DNA of 64,000 bases from Candidatus Chlorohelix allophototropha (GCF_030389965.1 NZ_CP128400.1:124001-188000), one strand, 5' to 3'. Counted from the stretch's first letter, positions 1-9,501 are shown. Program-made: numbers and translations. Notes: a model not told the origin generated them from the letters alone.

Positions 1-1
1 T

Positions 2-406
2 AGCAAATTACGCGAAGCAAAAGCCGTTGAAGATAAGATCAGATTGGCGCTCAATCAGCAAAAAATAAATGAATACCGCGAGCAATGGGGCAATCTCATA
101 GAAGCCTTTGCGCTGCTACTCCGAAATGACTTCAATTATTTGGAGCAGGAAGCTGATGAAATTATTGCTGCAAACATTGAGAGTGGACTGAAGAAATTTA
201 AGGATGCCTCAAATTCCTTCGGCAGATTAGAAATCAGTTCGCTGGGTGGTGACGAAGACGAAGAAGAGGGAGAATGGGAGGAGGGATTGAAAAAGCATCT
301 TTTACCCAAACTCAATGTAGAACTGGAAGTAGTAGCAGATCAATATAGATTAAAAGAGGAGAACGCCCGCAAGGAACTTGCAGAGCTTGGTTTGCTGAAT
401 ATGTAG
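2..406 (+). CDS. Unknown acidic, helix-rich protein, 3' fragment
   Basis: The reading frame is open from base 2 to a TAG at 404-406, so this is the C-terminal part of a gene that begins before the window. An internal TTG at 44 could be read as a start, but the frame is open upstream and the residues there (SKLREAKAVEDKIR) continue the same charged helical style. The protein is rich in Glu and Lys, with an acidic patch (GGDEDEEEGEWEEG) in the middle and a likely coiled-coil C-terminus (NARKELAELGLLNM). I do not recognise the family and there is no catalytic motif. It is followed by a gene-poor stretch. Confidence 0.5.
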   Translation, partial: SKLREAKAVEDKIRLALNQQKINEYREQWGNLIEAFALLLRNDFNYLEQEADEIIAANIESGLKKFKDASNSFGRLEISSLGGDEDEEEGEWEEGLKKHLLPKLNVELEVVADQYRLKEENARKELAELGLLNM

Positions 407-518
407 AAAGGTTTATTGATACTGCATATTCTATGCAATCCGCAAAGCTGAAGCGATATCAACTCAAAAAATATAGTGGGCGAATTGTGGGTTGCTAACC
501 TTCCCAACTCGTCCTAGA

Positions 519-560
519 ATTTGAAAGGGGTTTGCAGAAATGTACGAACCCCTTTCAAAT
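519..560. repeat. Inverted repeat, 14-bp perfect arms
   Basis: Arms ATTTGAAAGGGGTT (519-532) and AACCCCTTTCAAAT (547-560) enclose a 14-base loop. The stem is strong, but no T-run follows on either strand, so a standard rho-independent terminator is not clear. The 12-mer ACCCCTTTCAAA also occurs at 48825-48836, in the left end of the IS66-type element, so a relic of a mobile-element end is possible. Confidence 0.55.
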
Positions 561-639
561 ATGCTCTTAAAAAATGCAAGGTACAAATTTCCCACTTGTA
601 AAGTTTAAGAAAATATCAAAATTAGGCTCAAAATCCTTT

Positions 640-766
640 TTCTACGCTTCTCGTGGAATCGTGGACAAATTCTACGCTTCTCGTGGAAAATTCTACGTTT
701 TAAAAGTCTCAGCCTGTATCATCCAGCCTCAAACTGCACAAATTCTATTCTACGTTTCTCGTGGAA
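640..766. repeat. Three copies of a 19-base hairpin repeat
   Basis: TTCTACGYTTCTCGTGGAA occurs at 640-658, 670-688 and 748-766, and a partial copy (TTCTACGTTT) starts at 691. Each full copy can fold as a 7-bp stem, TTCTACG against CGTGGAA, with one G-U pair and a 5-base loop. The only difference between copies lies in the loop (CTTCT or TTTCT). Spacing is irregular (30 and 78 bases), which argues against CRISPR. The repeats may be a small dispersed palindromic family or protein-binding sites. Confidence 0.6.
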
Positions 767-1038
767 ATCACACCTACTAATTTCAATCTTTTAGAAAGTT
801 ACAAATATTTTCCAAGTAAAAACCTGATTTATTTGTCCAAACCAACCTAGCTTACTTATTCACACCTCGCAAAAGGCTTAATAAATACAACTTTAGTTCA
901 GATTGTGAAATATTTAACTAATCCTTCACATTAATTTACGTAAGCATTTACTTTTATAGCTTATATTTACCAATAGGAAAATCAATCAATTTTTCTAATG
1001 TATATCAGATACTTTTGGTAGGTCTAAATTATAACCTT

Positions 1039-1401
1039 ATGGTTTATGCGTTTGCTAAATATAAGGAAGCAACAGTGAAGGTTGAGGCTGCAAAAATGCA
1101 CACCGGAACTCTATCGGATGAAATTCGTCGTTATTCCATTAATTGTGAAACAGCGAATCAAAATACTGGAGAGGCATTAGAAATTTTGGGCGATTACGAC
1201 CAGTATCTACTTTGCTGGGGCGGCAATACAGATACCGATTGCTTTAAGGTTGTTAGACGACCCGATGGCTACTACATTATTCCTTTTGGGAAAGAACCAG
1301 ACGGTTTTGTCTATGAGGAACTTCCGAGTGGCCCTTATGCTACTAATACCACTGCTGAGCAAGAAGCGATTTCAAGACTTAAGCTTGTTATGTGCCATTG
1401 A
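1039..1401 (+). CDS. Small hypothetical protein
   Basis: A 120-residue frame from ATG at 1039; an upstream TTG at 1015 would add 8 residues. No good Shine-Dalgarno site is visible for either start. The sequence has a tidy mixed composition (GDYDQYLLCWGGNTDTDC, VVRRPDGYYIIPFGKEPDGF), reads like a small folded alpha/beta domain, and is followed at once by a textbook terminator. These points support a real gene. I do not recognise the family and see no catalytic motif or membrane segment. Confidence 0.5.
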   Translation: MVYAFAKYKEATVKVEAAKMHTGTLSDEIRRYSINCETANQNTGEALEILGDYDQYLLCWGGNTDTDCFKVVRRPDGYYIIPFGKEPDGFVYEELPSGPYATNTTAEQEAISRLKLVMCH

Positions 1402-1421
1402 AGCCTTAAATATACTCCCAG

Positions 1422-1453
1422 ACCCGGTTCAAATCAGAACCGGGTTTTTTTTA
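1422..1453 (+). terminator. Rho-independent terminator
   Basis: A 9-bp perfect stem, ACCCGGTTC (1422-1430) with GAACCGGGT (1437-1445), has a 6-base loop and runs into a T-run at 1445-1452. It ends the small gene at 1039-1401 and sits directly against the stop codon of the minus-strand gene. Confidence 0.85.
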
Positions 1454-4400
1454 TCATGAGGCTTTAACTTTATAGACATTGTTTCGTTTGGCATCTGCAA
1501 TATAAAGCGAACCATCTGCGCCTACTGCTACCCCAACCGGGTTTTCCAGTACCAAACTGGCGTTGCTTTCAATGGTTTGGAGCAAACTGCCATCGGGAGA
1601 ATACTTATATACACGTGCGTTCGTGGGGTCAGAAATAAATAGATTTCCGACACTATCGAGCGTAACATAAGGTTCGTTGAGATATTGATCGCGCCAATTG
1701 GGGAATTTTATCTCGCTTATGTAGTTACCATCACGGTCTAAAATCTGAAGACGTTTATTGCGCATATCGGTTACATAAACCTTGCCAGATGGCGATACTG
1801 CCACGCTCACCGGCTCATCAAATTGCCCCGGGCCGCTTCCGCGCCCTCCGAATTGTCGTAGGAAATTGCCATTGGCATCAAAAACTGCCACTCGCCGATT
1901 TCCGGTATCGGCTACATATAGTTCTTTGCGGGTTGTATCATAGAAAATACCGCGTGGTCCGTAAAAACCTTTAGGCTGTGTTTTTGCTTGCTCTAAATCA
2001 CCTTTATTATCGTAGCCCTCGCCCCATTTCATCAGGAATTTACCGCTGGAATCAAATTTCTCGATGCGATAATTCCAGCTATCCGAGACATATATATTAC
2101 CTTGCTCATCTATGGCAATACCACCCGCACCCCCGTCATTCTGGATAATGCCGAACAAGCCATCACCGTTGCCGATCTTGCCGAATTTGGATAGGAAATT
2201 GCCCGCAGAATCGAAGCGTTGTACTCGCCCATTGGCGCTATCTAGTACTAGCAAATCACCGTTTGGCGCAATTGCCAGAGCGCGTGGCACTTTAAACTGA
2301 CCATTTTTCAAGCCCGCTTGGGTAGCTTCTCCAAGTTTGTAAGCAAATGTGTCGGTAGTTGGGCTGTTGGCTTTAGTTGTCCCGGTATAGTTTAAGCCTC
2401 CCAATAGCATAAAATCGGGGGCTAGGTCATTGCGGACATAGACAACCATATCGTAGGAGGGCAACGATTGCTGCAATTCGCGATACAGGGCATAGCGCCA
2501 CATCAAGTTGGCGCTGGGCTGTCTGGTAAAAGTATCCCAGAGTTTGCCCCAATCGGTGTATTTTATATTCTTTTTATCAAGATTCGGGTTTGTGCTATCG
2601 GCAGGCGCTTTGCCAATGCCCAAGTAGCCGTTATCATCTTCAGGTAACCACCAATACCGCCGGAACAGCATGCGGGTATAATTATCACGCATCTGCTCTT
2701 GTAGCTTGAATTGGTCTTCACCTCGGTCAAGCACGATAACAGCGTAAGCAATACCTCTACTATCTTTCGGTGGGGCAGCATCGGAATTCTGATTGGAATC
2801 GTTGTTAGGCGTAAAGTAGCCTACATAAGGATATTTGCGGAAATACCAAGCTAAAGGCGGCGCGACAGATTGCGCCAGCAAGATTGGCATTTCTTTGCTT
2901 CCGGCGGGGTCTGATACTATTTTAGTGCGGGCAGCGGTATCCGTAGTTGCTCTTCGCCAACTCTCTCTGTAATCGCTGGACAGTTTATCGACCCGTTCCA
3001 CGAAATTGATCAATTCCGGGGTGGTTTGTACTTGTATCATCGGTTCAACATTGGTGACAGGGTTGTTGTAGTTGAGCATGAGGGTGGCTTTGATGCCGTA
3101 GATGCCCAAGGCAATGCTAAAAAGCAACACCAACATAGCGCGCATAAGCTTGCCGGAGATGCGTTTACTGCGCCATAACCAAAGGCTTATGCCAAAAAAG
3201 CTTAATGCCACCAACGCCGCTAATACGGCAATCCCAAGACGAATCCCCACGATTGAGTTGTCCGGCGTAGTCGCCACATATACCGGCAAATTGCTAGTGG
3301 TGTCGGGTAAACTCCCCGTTAGGTTAGACAGGAAACCAATTGAAATTGCGATGGCGATAAACATTAAAATTGCAATACCGCCAAATAGCAAACCCTGACT
3401 AGGTTTTAGCAATTTTCGCCAGCTAATGCGCCTTACCTGATTATCGAAGAAAACGGCTGAGGTGAGGATGGCGGGCAAGGCTACCTGCATATTTAGCCAA
3501 GGTACTTTTTCCCCGGCAATGGAGTAGGTAATTATTGCCAACACGCTCCACCAAGCGCAGTAGCCTGCAAATAGACCGCGCGTTGTAAAAACAGGACGAC
3601 CCTTGCGCAATGAGCGTCTAATCCAGCCGATTGGGAAGGCGAATAAGGCAATAATAGAGAGAATTAAGGGTAAAATCTCGTACAGCAACATCAGCATGGG
3701 ATAATAAAACCACGGCTGGTCTATACGTCTGGTGTCATGCACCCCTGCCCAATATTCTACGCCTTTGTATATCCCGTCTGCTAATCCTTGTGGGTAAAAG
3801 AAGAAATTTCCAAATAGAAGAATGTAAATAATGGCGAAGCTACCAAAGAACCCGGCTAAAGCCAATGGATTGCGGAAGATGCCCAAAATACCGCGTAACG
3901 CCGCACTTCCTCTTAGTTTCTCATCCGGTATATCTTTAGCCAACGAAACCAGCCAACCCGCCACTATACCGACCCCTAGTGCGAGGAAAAAGCCGTTGAA
4001 AATATAGGCTACCCATTTGTCCACTTCGGGACCTATTAGGAGGAGACCACCTTTGGGGCGTATCCCTCCCTTCAAAGGGTCAACTCCCAAGAACCGTAGG
4101 CTTACCAATGCTGCCACTAACCATGTTCCGGTAAAAGCAATGGCAAATCCAATAATGCCGGTTCGGTTCAACACCAGAAAACGACGTTGCCATAACCAAC
4201 CCAATAGTGGTCCGATAAACAATGCCAACAGCAAAATTATTACCAGCGAAAGGCTAAGGCTGCTTATTTTATCGGTTGTAGTTGCAGGTGTGGTAGCGGT
4301 AGCGGCTGTCAGTTCGGTAGTTGAATCCACCTTTGCTTTTGCCGGAGAGAAGGTGCGGTAAGCTTGAAAAGCCCCAAGCCCGCCAAAAGCTAACACACTA

Positions 4401-5476
4401 CCCACCAACGCTATTCTGCGTGGCGTTCGTTCGAGCCGTTTCCAGATTCCGTCATAAGCTTGAGTCAGCAAGAAAGCTGCTATGACTGAAATAGCCAACA
4501 CTAGGGGGATAATGACAATTCCTGCCGAAATCCCTCCCTTATCGTCAGAGCTAAAAAGCTTTGGGGCGGTAGAACTAAGTAAATCTTTACTATTTAAAGC
4601 CAACGCTCCGGCGAAAATCAGGAACAAACCGATGCTAATCAATAGGCGCGGTGAGAAGGTTCGGGTAGCAGGTTTTGCTTCCTCTGCTATTTCACCGACA
4701 TTTTCTAGGCTAAAATCCGCTACGCTTACCGATTCTATTGTTTTTTCATCACCAAAGAATTCTGTTTCGACTATAGCGATTGGCTTTTTCTGTCGGGCGA
4801 ATTTAGCGGGCAACCCCACCAGTTCAACCGCAAACATAAATATCAACCAGCCCACTAGGATAGCGGTATTCATGAATACCAATTCGTGACTGGCATAGGT
4901 TATTACTAGACCAATGCCTGCGGCGGTCAGCCAACTTGCTTTCCTGGAACTAAAGAAGCGGAAAACCCCGATAGCGAATAATAATTCGCCAAAAACCGCG
5001 AAAGCATCATGGCGAAGGTTGCGCGAATAATAGAGGATAGAGGGCGAAATCAGGATGAAGATACCTGCAAAAAGCGCACCCGCTTTGCCGATTAACGCTC
5101 TCAGATACCAGCAAAGGGCAACAATGCCGATCCCGAACACAGCGGGAGCAACTCGCGCCGTGGTGTCGTTGGCATCCCCGAACAGGAAGAAACTAAGGCT
5201 GACCATGTAATATAGGAACGGTCCGTGGAAAGTGGGGTCATAGGAATAAAACTGACCGTTCAGATACATGCCGCGTGTAAAAGAACCGGCATGGGTAGCC
5301 TCATCCTGATGGAGTGCGCGTGGTCCGAGATCGGTCAAGCGGGTAAGGGCTGCCAGAATAATTATGATAATCCAAGCGATAGCTTCCCGATTTAACCATG
5401 CTGCTTCTATCCAGCTTTTGGTTTGGATGCGTTTCGAGGTTGCCTGTTTAATTTTTGGGGCTTGCAGAGTTTCCAC
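1454..5476 (-). CDS. Agl23/TIGR03663-type membrane glycosyltransferase fused to NHL repeats
   Basis: A 1340-residue protein in two parts. The N-terminal two thirds (about residues 25-850) is polytopic and resembles the GT39-like TIGR03663 (Agl23, flippase-associated) family. It has an early acidic motif (HQDEATHAGSF, near residue 58) typical of lipid-linked-sugar glycosyltransferases, and a long hydrophilic insert between membrane segments. The last part (about 1055-1340) has repeated NHL units (PRALAIAPNGDLLVLDSANGRVQRFD; GIAIDEQGNIYVSDSWNYRIEKFD; PVGVAVGADGSLYIADAKRNNVYKV) that should form a beta-propeller. The start is GTG at 5476 with no clear Shine-Dalgarno site. Inferred role: transfer of a sugar at the membrane, with the propeller outside for binding. 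Substrate unknown. Confidence 0.8.
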   Translation of the reverse strand: METLQAPKIKQATSKRIQTKSWIEAAWLNREAIAWIIIIILAALTRLTDLGPRALHQDEATHAGSFTRGMYLNGQFYSYDPTFHGPFLYYMVSLSFFLFGDANDTTARVAPAVFGIGIVALCWYLRALIGKAGALFAGIFILISPSILYYSRNLRHDAFAVFGELLFAIGVFRFFSSRKASWLTAAGIGLVITYASHELVFMNTAILVGWLIFMFAVELVGLPAKFARQKKPIAIVETEFFGDEKTIESVSVADFSLENVGEIAEEAKPATRTFSPRLLISIGLFLIFAGALALNSKDLLSSTAPKLFSSDDKGGISAGIVIIPLVLAISVIAAFLLTQAYDGIWKRLERTPRRIALVGSVLAFGGLGAFQAYRTFSPAKAKVDSTTELTAATATTPATTTDKISSLSLSLVIILLLALFIGPLLGWLWQRRFLVLNRTGIIGFAIAFTGTWLVAALVSLRFLGVDPLKGGIRPKGGLLLIGPEVDKWVAYIFNGFFLALGVGIVAGWLVSLAKDIPDEKLRGSAALRGILGIFRNPLALAGFFGSFAIIYILLFGNFFFYPQGLADGIYKGVEYWAGVHDTRRIDQPWFYYPMLMLLYEILPLILSIIALFAFPIGWIRRSLRKGRPVFTTRGLFAGYCAWWSVLAIITYSIAGEKVPWLNMQVALPAILTSAVFFDNQVRRISWRKLLKPSQGLLFGGIAILMFIAIAISIGFLSNLTGSLPDTTSNLPVYVATTPDNSIVGIRLGIAVLAALVALSFFGISLWLWRSKRISGKLMRAMLVLLFSIALGIYGIKATLMLNYNNPVTNVEPMIQVQTTPELINFVERVDKLSSDYRESWRRATTDTAARTKIVSDPAGSKEMPILLAQSVAPPLAWYFRKYPYVGYFTPNNDSNQNSDAAPPKDSRGIAYAVIVLDRGEDQFKLQEQMRDNYTRMLFRRYWWLPEDDNGYLGIGKAPADSTNPNLDKKNIKYTDWGKLWDTFTRQPSANLMWRYALYRELQQSLPSYDMVVYVRNDLAPDFMLLGGLNYTGTTKANSPTTDTFAYKLGEATQAGLKNGQFKVPRALAIAPNGDLLVLDSANGRVQRFDSAGNFLSKFGKIGNGDGLFGIIQNDGGAGGIAIDEQGNIYVSDSWNYRIEKFDSSGKFLMKWGEGYDNKGDLEQAKTQPKGFYGPRGIFYDTTRKELYVADTGNRRVAVFDANGNFLRQFGGRGSGPGQFDEPVSVAVSPSGKVYVTDMRNKRLQILDRDGNYISEIKFPNWRDQYLNEPYVTLDSVGNLFISDPTNARVYKYSPDGSLLQTIESNASLVLENPVGVAVGADGSLYIADAKRNNVYKVKAS

Positions 5477-5733
5477 AGAAAGTTATATTGTTATTTTCTA
5501 ATTTGTTATTTCAAAATTAAAACGCCGCACTAGCCCTGAACGTTTTGTTGTTGCGCTATTTTAAGCCAAACTGGTTGGAAAAAGCAATGTTTTACCCCTA
5601 TTTTGGATAAATTCGCTAGGGTTAGCCTACTTGCTAATCACAAAGTCGGGGGATTGTGGCACACTTGCTACTATGTTAATATTCCGGGAAGCTGGTTTGG
5701 AGATAAATGCTTTGCTTTCTAGGAAGTATACAT

Positions 5734-6795
5734 ATGTCAGATTATCCCTATTCCCTTCCAACGCATGAACCACAACCCGAAGAAAATCAAGAACAAGCCA
5801 CCCCGGCAGCAGCGGCGGTTGCGGGTGAAGCGCCATTAATTAGCTACGCCCTTGAATCATTTAGCTTGAATAAGCGTTACCCACATCGCACAGAGAATGC
5901 GCTTACCGATTTGAATCTGCAAATACCTGAAGGACAGGTATATGGGCTGATTGGGGCTAACGGTGCGGGTAAAACCACCTTTCTCAAAATATGCGCTACC
6001 TTGCTTGCTCCGACTTCCGGTGATGTAAAGATTATGGGTATCTCCATAAAGCGCGAGCCTGACAAGGTGCGTCGGCTGATTGGTTATGTGCCGGATGAAT
6101 TTGGGCTTTATACTGAAATGCAGGTAGGCGAGTATCTTGAGTTTTTCGCTTCCTGTTATGGTTTGCATGGCAAGAAGCGCACTCGGTTGGTGAACGAACT
6201 TTTGCAACTGGTTGATCTGGCAGACAAGCGGAAAGAGCCTTTACTCGGTATGTCGCGTGGCATGAAACAGCGTCTTTGTCTGGCGCATTCGTTGCTACAT
6301 GACCCCAAGGTATTGTTGCTGGATGAGCCTGCCAGTGGGGTTGATCCTCGCGCTCGTTTCGAGTTACGCGAGTTAGTGCGTGAATTGAGTCGGATGGGCA
6401 AAACAGTAGTAGTCAGCAGCCATGTTCTGGCAGACCTTGAGGATGTGTGTCACAGCATTGCAATTATTCAGCGTGGGAAAGTGGTAGCGAACGGCACTAC
6501 TCCAGAGGTAGCCGATTCATTTGGCGGTTCGGCGCTACGCACCGTCACGTTGCGCGTGCTAACCAGGCTAGATTTGTTACGCGCCCAAGAAGCCGCCCAT
6601 AACTTTATGCAGACGGTTAGCGAGAGTATTGTAGTGGATGAAGAAGCCCGACGCTTGGAAGTGGATATAGAGGGCAATGAAGCCTCCTGTGCCGATTTTC
6701 TCTCTTACTTAAATCGGGTGGGCGTAAACGTAGCCTCTTTCGGGCAAAAGGCAGCGCGTCTAGAGGAATATTTTCTTCGGGAGGAATCAATCTGA
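5734..6795 (+). CDS. ABC-2 type transporter, ATP-binding protein
   Basis: A 353-residue ABC ATPase. Walker A (GANGAGKT) lies at about residues 74-81, the signature region is MSRGMKQRLCLAHSLL, Walker B is VLLLDEPASGVDP, and the switch His is in VVSSHVLADLEDV. The ATG at 5734 is preferred over the one at 5707 because AGGAAG (5721-5726) is correctly spaced before it. The first 40 residues are a Pro/Glu/Ala-rich lead, and about 95 residues follow the ATPase core, as is common in exporters. The stop overlaps the start of the permease gene (TGATG), so the two are translationally coupled. Cargo unknown. Confidence 0.9.
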   Translation: MSDYPYSLPTHEPQPEENQEQATPAAAAVAGEAPLISYALESFSLNKRYPHRTENALTDLNLQIPEGQVYGLIGANGAGKTTFLKICATLLAPTSGDVKIMGISIKREPDKVRRLIGYVPDEFGLYTEMQVGEYLEFFASCYGLHGKKRTRLVNELLQLVDLADKRKEPLLGMSRGMKQRLCLAHSLLHDPKVLLLDEPASGVDPRARFELRELVRELSRMGKTVVVSSHVLADLEDVCHSIAIIQRGKVVANGTTPEVADSFGGSALRTVTLRVLTRLDLLRAQEAAHNFMQTVSESIVVDEEARRLEVDIEGNEASCADFLSYLNRVGVNVASFGQKAARLEEYFLREESI

Positions 6796-7925
6796 TGAGT
6801 GTAGTAACCAGAGGCTTATCCGGTTTGTTTCGTCTTAACCCGGTCACTTTACGAGAGATGAAAGCGCGTATGCGCAGCCCTCGCGCCTTTTTGTTGATTG
6901 GTCTCTACCTAATGGGATTGGCTATTCTCATCTTTCTGGTTTATATCCAATCCGGGGGCGGTTCTTCTTATAGTTATGGTGGTTCTTCCCAGTTTACCTA
7001 TGGCCCAACCCGCAGTTTTGAAATTGGGCAGAATCTTTTTATCACCATCTTTCTGTATCTTTCTCTGGTAATTGCGCTTATCTCGCCCGCTTTAACGGGC
7101 AGCGCCATCAGCCGTGAAATAGAGGCGCGCACATACGAGCTATTGCTGGTAACATCCTTGAAACGCCGCGCTCTGATTTATAGCAAATATTTTTCTGCCT
7201 TATTCTATGTGATATTGTTAGTTTTGCTTTCGCTACCCTTAGCCTGTTTGATTTTTACGTTTGGTGGCGTTGATTCTGGAGAACTACTAGCAGGTTATGC
7301 GGTGGTGTTGGTTTCTGCCGCGGCTTATTGTGCAATTGGCGCATTTTTTTCAAGTTTGATCAAACAAACGAGCGCGGCTGTATTGGCTAGTTACATTCTA
7401 GTTGCCTTATTGATTTTAGGTAGTCAACTTGTAAGCAGTAGCATTGTAGGGGCTATCAATAGCGACACCAGTAGGTTTCCACCGGGTGCGCCTCGCCCCG
7501 ACCCACGTATTGACCCCGCTTTTGATTTACCCCGCCGCCTTTTGGTTTTGAATCCTATGGCTTCAATCGGTTCAATCCTTACTTCGAGTGCGCCCCTTCG
7601 CTTTAACAATAACGATGACCTAAAATTCTTTCCATCCAGCCAATTATTCGGCGGTAGCCCTAACTCCTATTTCCGAAACACGCCCGGACAACAAAATGCC
7701 GCCGCTAATGCGGTTGCTCGTATGCCGGTATTTCCCAATGGCTGGTCACTATGGGAGGGTTACGTGTTGGTTTATTCCGGTATAACTGCCCTTTTTCTGG
7801 TTCTTAGCTCAACCTTTGTAAAAAGTGGTAGACTCGAACGTGGCTTCCGCTTATTCTCCCGCAAGGAAAAGCCGGAACGTAAGAAAAAGCAGAAAAAAGA
7901 AAAGGCTATCACTACTTCCGCCTGA
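6795..7925 (+). CDS. ABC-2 type transporter, permease
   Basis: A 376-residue membrane protein sharing one base with the ATPase stop codon. About six hydrophobic segments are visible, with the first after residue 30 (AFLLIGLYLMGLAILIFLVYI) and the last near 325-340. The motif SAISREIEARTYELLLVTSLKRRALIYSKYFSAL is typical of ABC-2 permeases of the NatB/ABC2_membrane_2 type. A Gly/Ser/Tyr-rich loop and a Pro/Asn-rich extracytoplasmic loop separate the segments. The C-terminus is very basic (RKEKPERKKKQKKEK). It forms an exporter with the preceding ATPase; the substrate cannot be told. Confidence 0.85.
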   Translation: MSVVTRGLSGLFRLNPVTLREMKARMRSPRAFLLIGLYLMGLAILIFLVYIQSGGGSSYSYGGSSQFTYGPTRSFEIGQNLFITIFLYLSLVIALISPALTGSAISREIEARTYELLLVTSLKRRALIYSKYFSALFYVILLVLLSLPLACLIFTFGGVDSGELLAGYAVVLVSAAAYCAIGAFFSSLIKQTSAAVLASYILVALLILGSQLVSSSIVGAINSDTSRFPPGAPRPDPRIDPAFDLPRRLLVLNPMASIGSILTSSAPLRFNNNDDLKFFPSSQLFGGSPNSYFRNTPGQQNAAANAVARMPVFPNGWSLWEGYVLVYSGITALFLVLSSTFVKSGRLERGFRLFSRKEKPERKKKQKKEKAITTSA

Positions 7926-7986
7926 ATTGGCTTACAACCCAGAAAACTTAGGGTGTCTCGCTATCGGTGCGTTCGTTCTCTACCCA

Positions 7987-9501
7987 TCATTTCCCGGCTC
8001 TTTTGCGGGCTTCCTGCCAGAGCGTTTCCAGTTCGGGCAGTTCCATTTTGTGACCGTCCAAATTGCGTTCATGCAATAGCTTTTCCCACTCGGTGAAACG
8101 CTTGCGAAATTTCAAATTGGCAAGGCGCAAGGCTTCCTCTGCATCCACCTTTAGGTCACGGGCAGCCGCACACATTACCATGAACACGTCGCCGATTTCC
8201 TCGACTAATTCCTCATGGTTGGTGGTGTGGCGCACCTCCTCAATTTCTTCTACCAGTTTGTCTAGCACCTGATCTAGATTGCGCCAGACGAAACCAAGAC
8301 TGGCGGCTTTGCGCTGCAAGTTTTGCGCTTGTAACAGCGCGGGCATTTCGTGTGGTACGCCCCCTAGCACCGATTGCTCTTCTTCGCTTTTTCCCGCCCG
8401 TTCAATTTTTTTGAGCTGTTCCCAGTTATGCACCACTTCTTCTGCGCCATTTACGTTGGTTACTCCGAATACATGGGGATGGCGATGAATCATCTTGAGG
8501 GAAAGCTCACGCATTACCTCGCGAATATCGTACTCGCCTTCGTCCGCCCCGATTTGGGCGTGGAGTACCACCTGCAAAAGCAAATCACCGAACTCCTCTA
8601 CCAATTTCTCCGGCGCTTCGTCCAGCGCATGAATCACTTCGTAGGTTTCTTCTATTAGGTAGCGTTTCAAGCTGGTGTGGGTTTGCTCACGATCCCAAGG
8701 ACAGCCTCCCGGTCCGCGTAGTCGCGCCAGAATATATTGCACATTGGCGAAACTGCCTGTTGCTTCAAGAATCGGCAAAGGTGGCACATACACACAGGTT
8801 AGGTGGTCAGTCCATTCGGGGTGTCGGTCTAGCTCAAAGAGGGGAATATCCAACCGCGCTTGTTCACCCGGCACACCTGCCCCCCGTAGCAGTGTAACCT
8901 GATGCCCATCGGGATAATCTTCCATAAGCGCCAGTTTAACTGCACTGGCAAGCCGTTGGTTATACACCTGTCCCACCAGCAACGGGCGCAAAATCGGTAA
9001 CTCTAGCCCCTTCTCGCGGGGCAGATGACTTTCAGGACGTGCCGCCAGTTCCAGCGCATCCAGAATCGTCAGGCTATCCTGTAAAGGGTCAAGCGTCAGC
9101 ACATCAAGCGCGGGTTCGATAAAGCTCAAGCCATCCACGATTTCAATTGCTATCCCTGCCTCGCGCGCTTTTGCCAACAGACGGGTTACGCTACTTTCGC
9201 CCACTAATGGATGACCCGGTACGGCATAAGCTATCGGTTTTGCGCTCTCTTTTGCTATTGCCAACAGCCTATCGACAATCGCTCCATAAACCGCCTCGAA
9301 GCTCTCGAATCGGTCGTAATAATCATCAAACGACTCTAGCTTAACTTCGGGTGGCAAATGCGAAACGGTGGGATGTTTGGCAGTGCGTAGCCAGACCGTT
9401 CCGGCTTCGCGCATAGCTCTTAACGCGCCAAACGTTAGATGATCGGGATTGCCGGGACCCAACCCAATAACTATGATTTTAACGGTTGGAGGATTTTCCA
9501 T
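7987..9501 (-). CDS. mazG: MazG-type nucleotide pyrophosphohydrolase with N-terminal tetrapyrrole-methylase-like domain
   Basis: A 504-residue, two-domain protein like Bacillus YabN. Residues 1-230 resemble the tetrapyrrole (corrin/porphyrin) methylase fold, starting IIVIGLGPGNPDHLT. Residues about 265-500 are MazG, with GGCPWDREQTHTSL, the metal-binding EETYEVIHALD and EEFGDLLLQVVLHAQ helices, and a second EEIEEVRH/EEIGDVFMV half. The MazG domain hydrolyses nucleoside triphosphates to monophosphates and pyrophosphate (house-cleaning). The role of the methylase-like half is unproven in this family. It lies 15 bases downstream of a small membrane-protein gene on the same strand and converges with the ABC-2 pair. 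Confidence 0.9.
   Translation of the reverse strand: MENPPTVKIIVIGLGPGNPDHLTFGALRAMREAGTVWLRTAKHPTVSHLPPEVKLESFDDYYDRFESFEAVYGAIVDRLLAIAKESAKPIAYAVPGHPLVGESSVTRLLAKAREAGIAIEIVDGLSFIEPALDVLTLDPLQDSLTILDALELAARPESHLPREKGLELPILRPLLVGQVYNQRLASAVKLALMEDYPDGHQVTLLRGAGVPGEQARLDIPLFELDRHPEWTDHLTCVYVPPLPILEATGSFANVQYILARLRGPGGCPWDREQTHTSLKRYLIEETYEVIHALDEAPEKLVEEFGDLLLQVVLHAQIGADEGEYDIREVMRELSLKMIHRHPHVFGVTNVNGAEEVVHNWEQLKKIERAGKSEEEQSVLGGVPHEMPALLQAQNLQRKAASLGFVWRNLDQVLDKLVEEIEEVRHTTNHEELVEEIGDVFMVMCAAARDLKVDAEEALRLANLKFRKRFTEWEKLLHERNLDGHKMELPELETLWQEARKRAGK

Larger units (their letters stand above)
407..1038. other. Gene-poor stretch with hairpins and short repeats
   Basis: About 630 bases with no convincing gene. 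An open frame at 574-780 is best explained as chance, because it encodes the repeated hairpin sequence. The stretch holds a 14-bp inverted repeat (519-560), three copies of a 19-base hairpin repeat (640-766) and an AT-rich zone (780-1010) that probably contains the promoter of the small gene at 1039. No RNA gene was recognised. Confidence 0.6.

Noticed and set aside
640-766. CRISPR-like array
   Set aside because: Copies are only 19 bases, spacers are 11 and 59 bases, and no cas gene is nearby.
574-780. A 68-codon open frame
   Set aside because: It is built from the hairpin repeats, has no ribosome site and an odd composition; best seen as non-coding.
7825-8079. An 84-codon frame across the end of the ABC-2 permease and mazG
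   Set aside because: It overlaps two well-supported genes in other frames and has no independent support.
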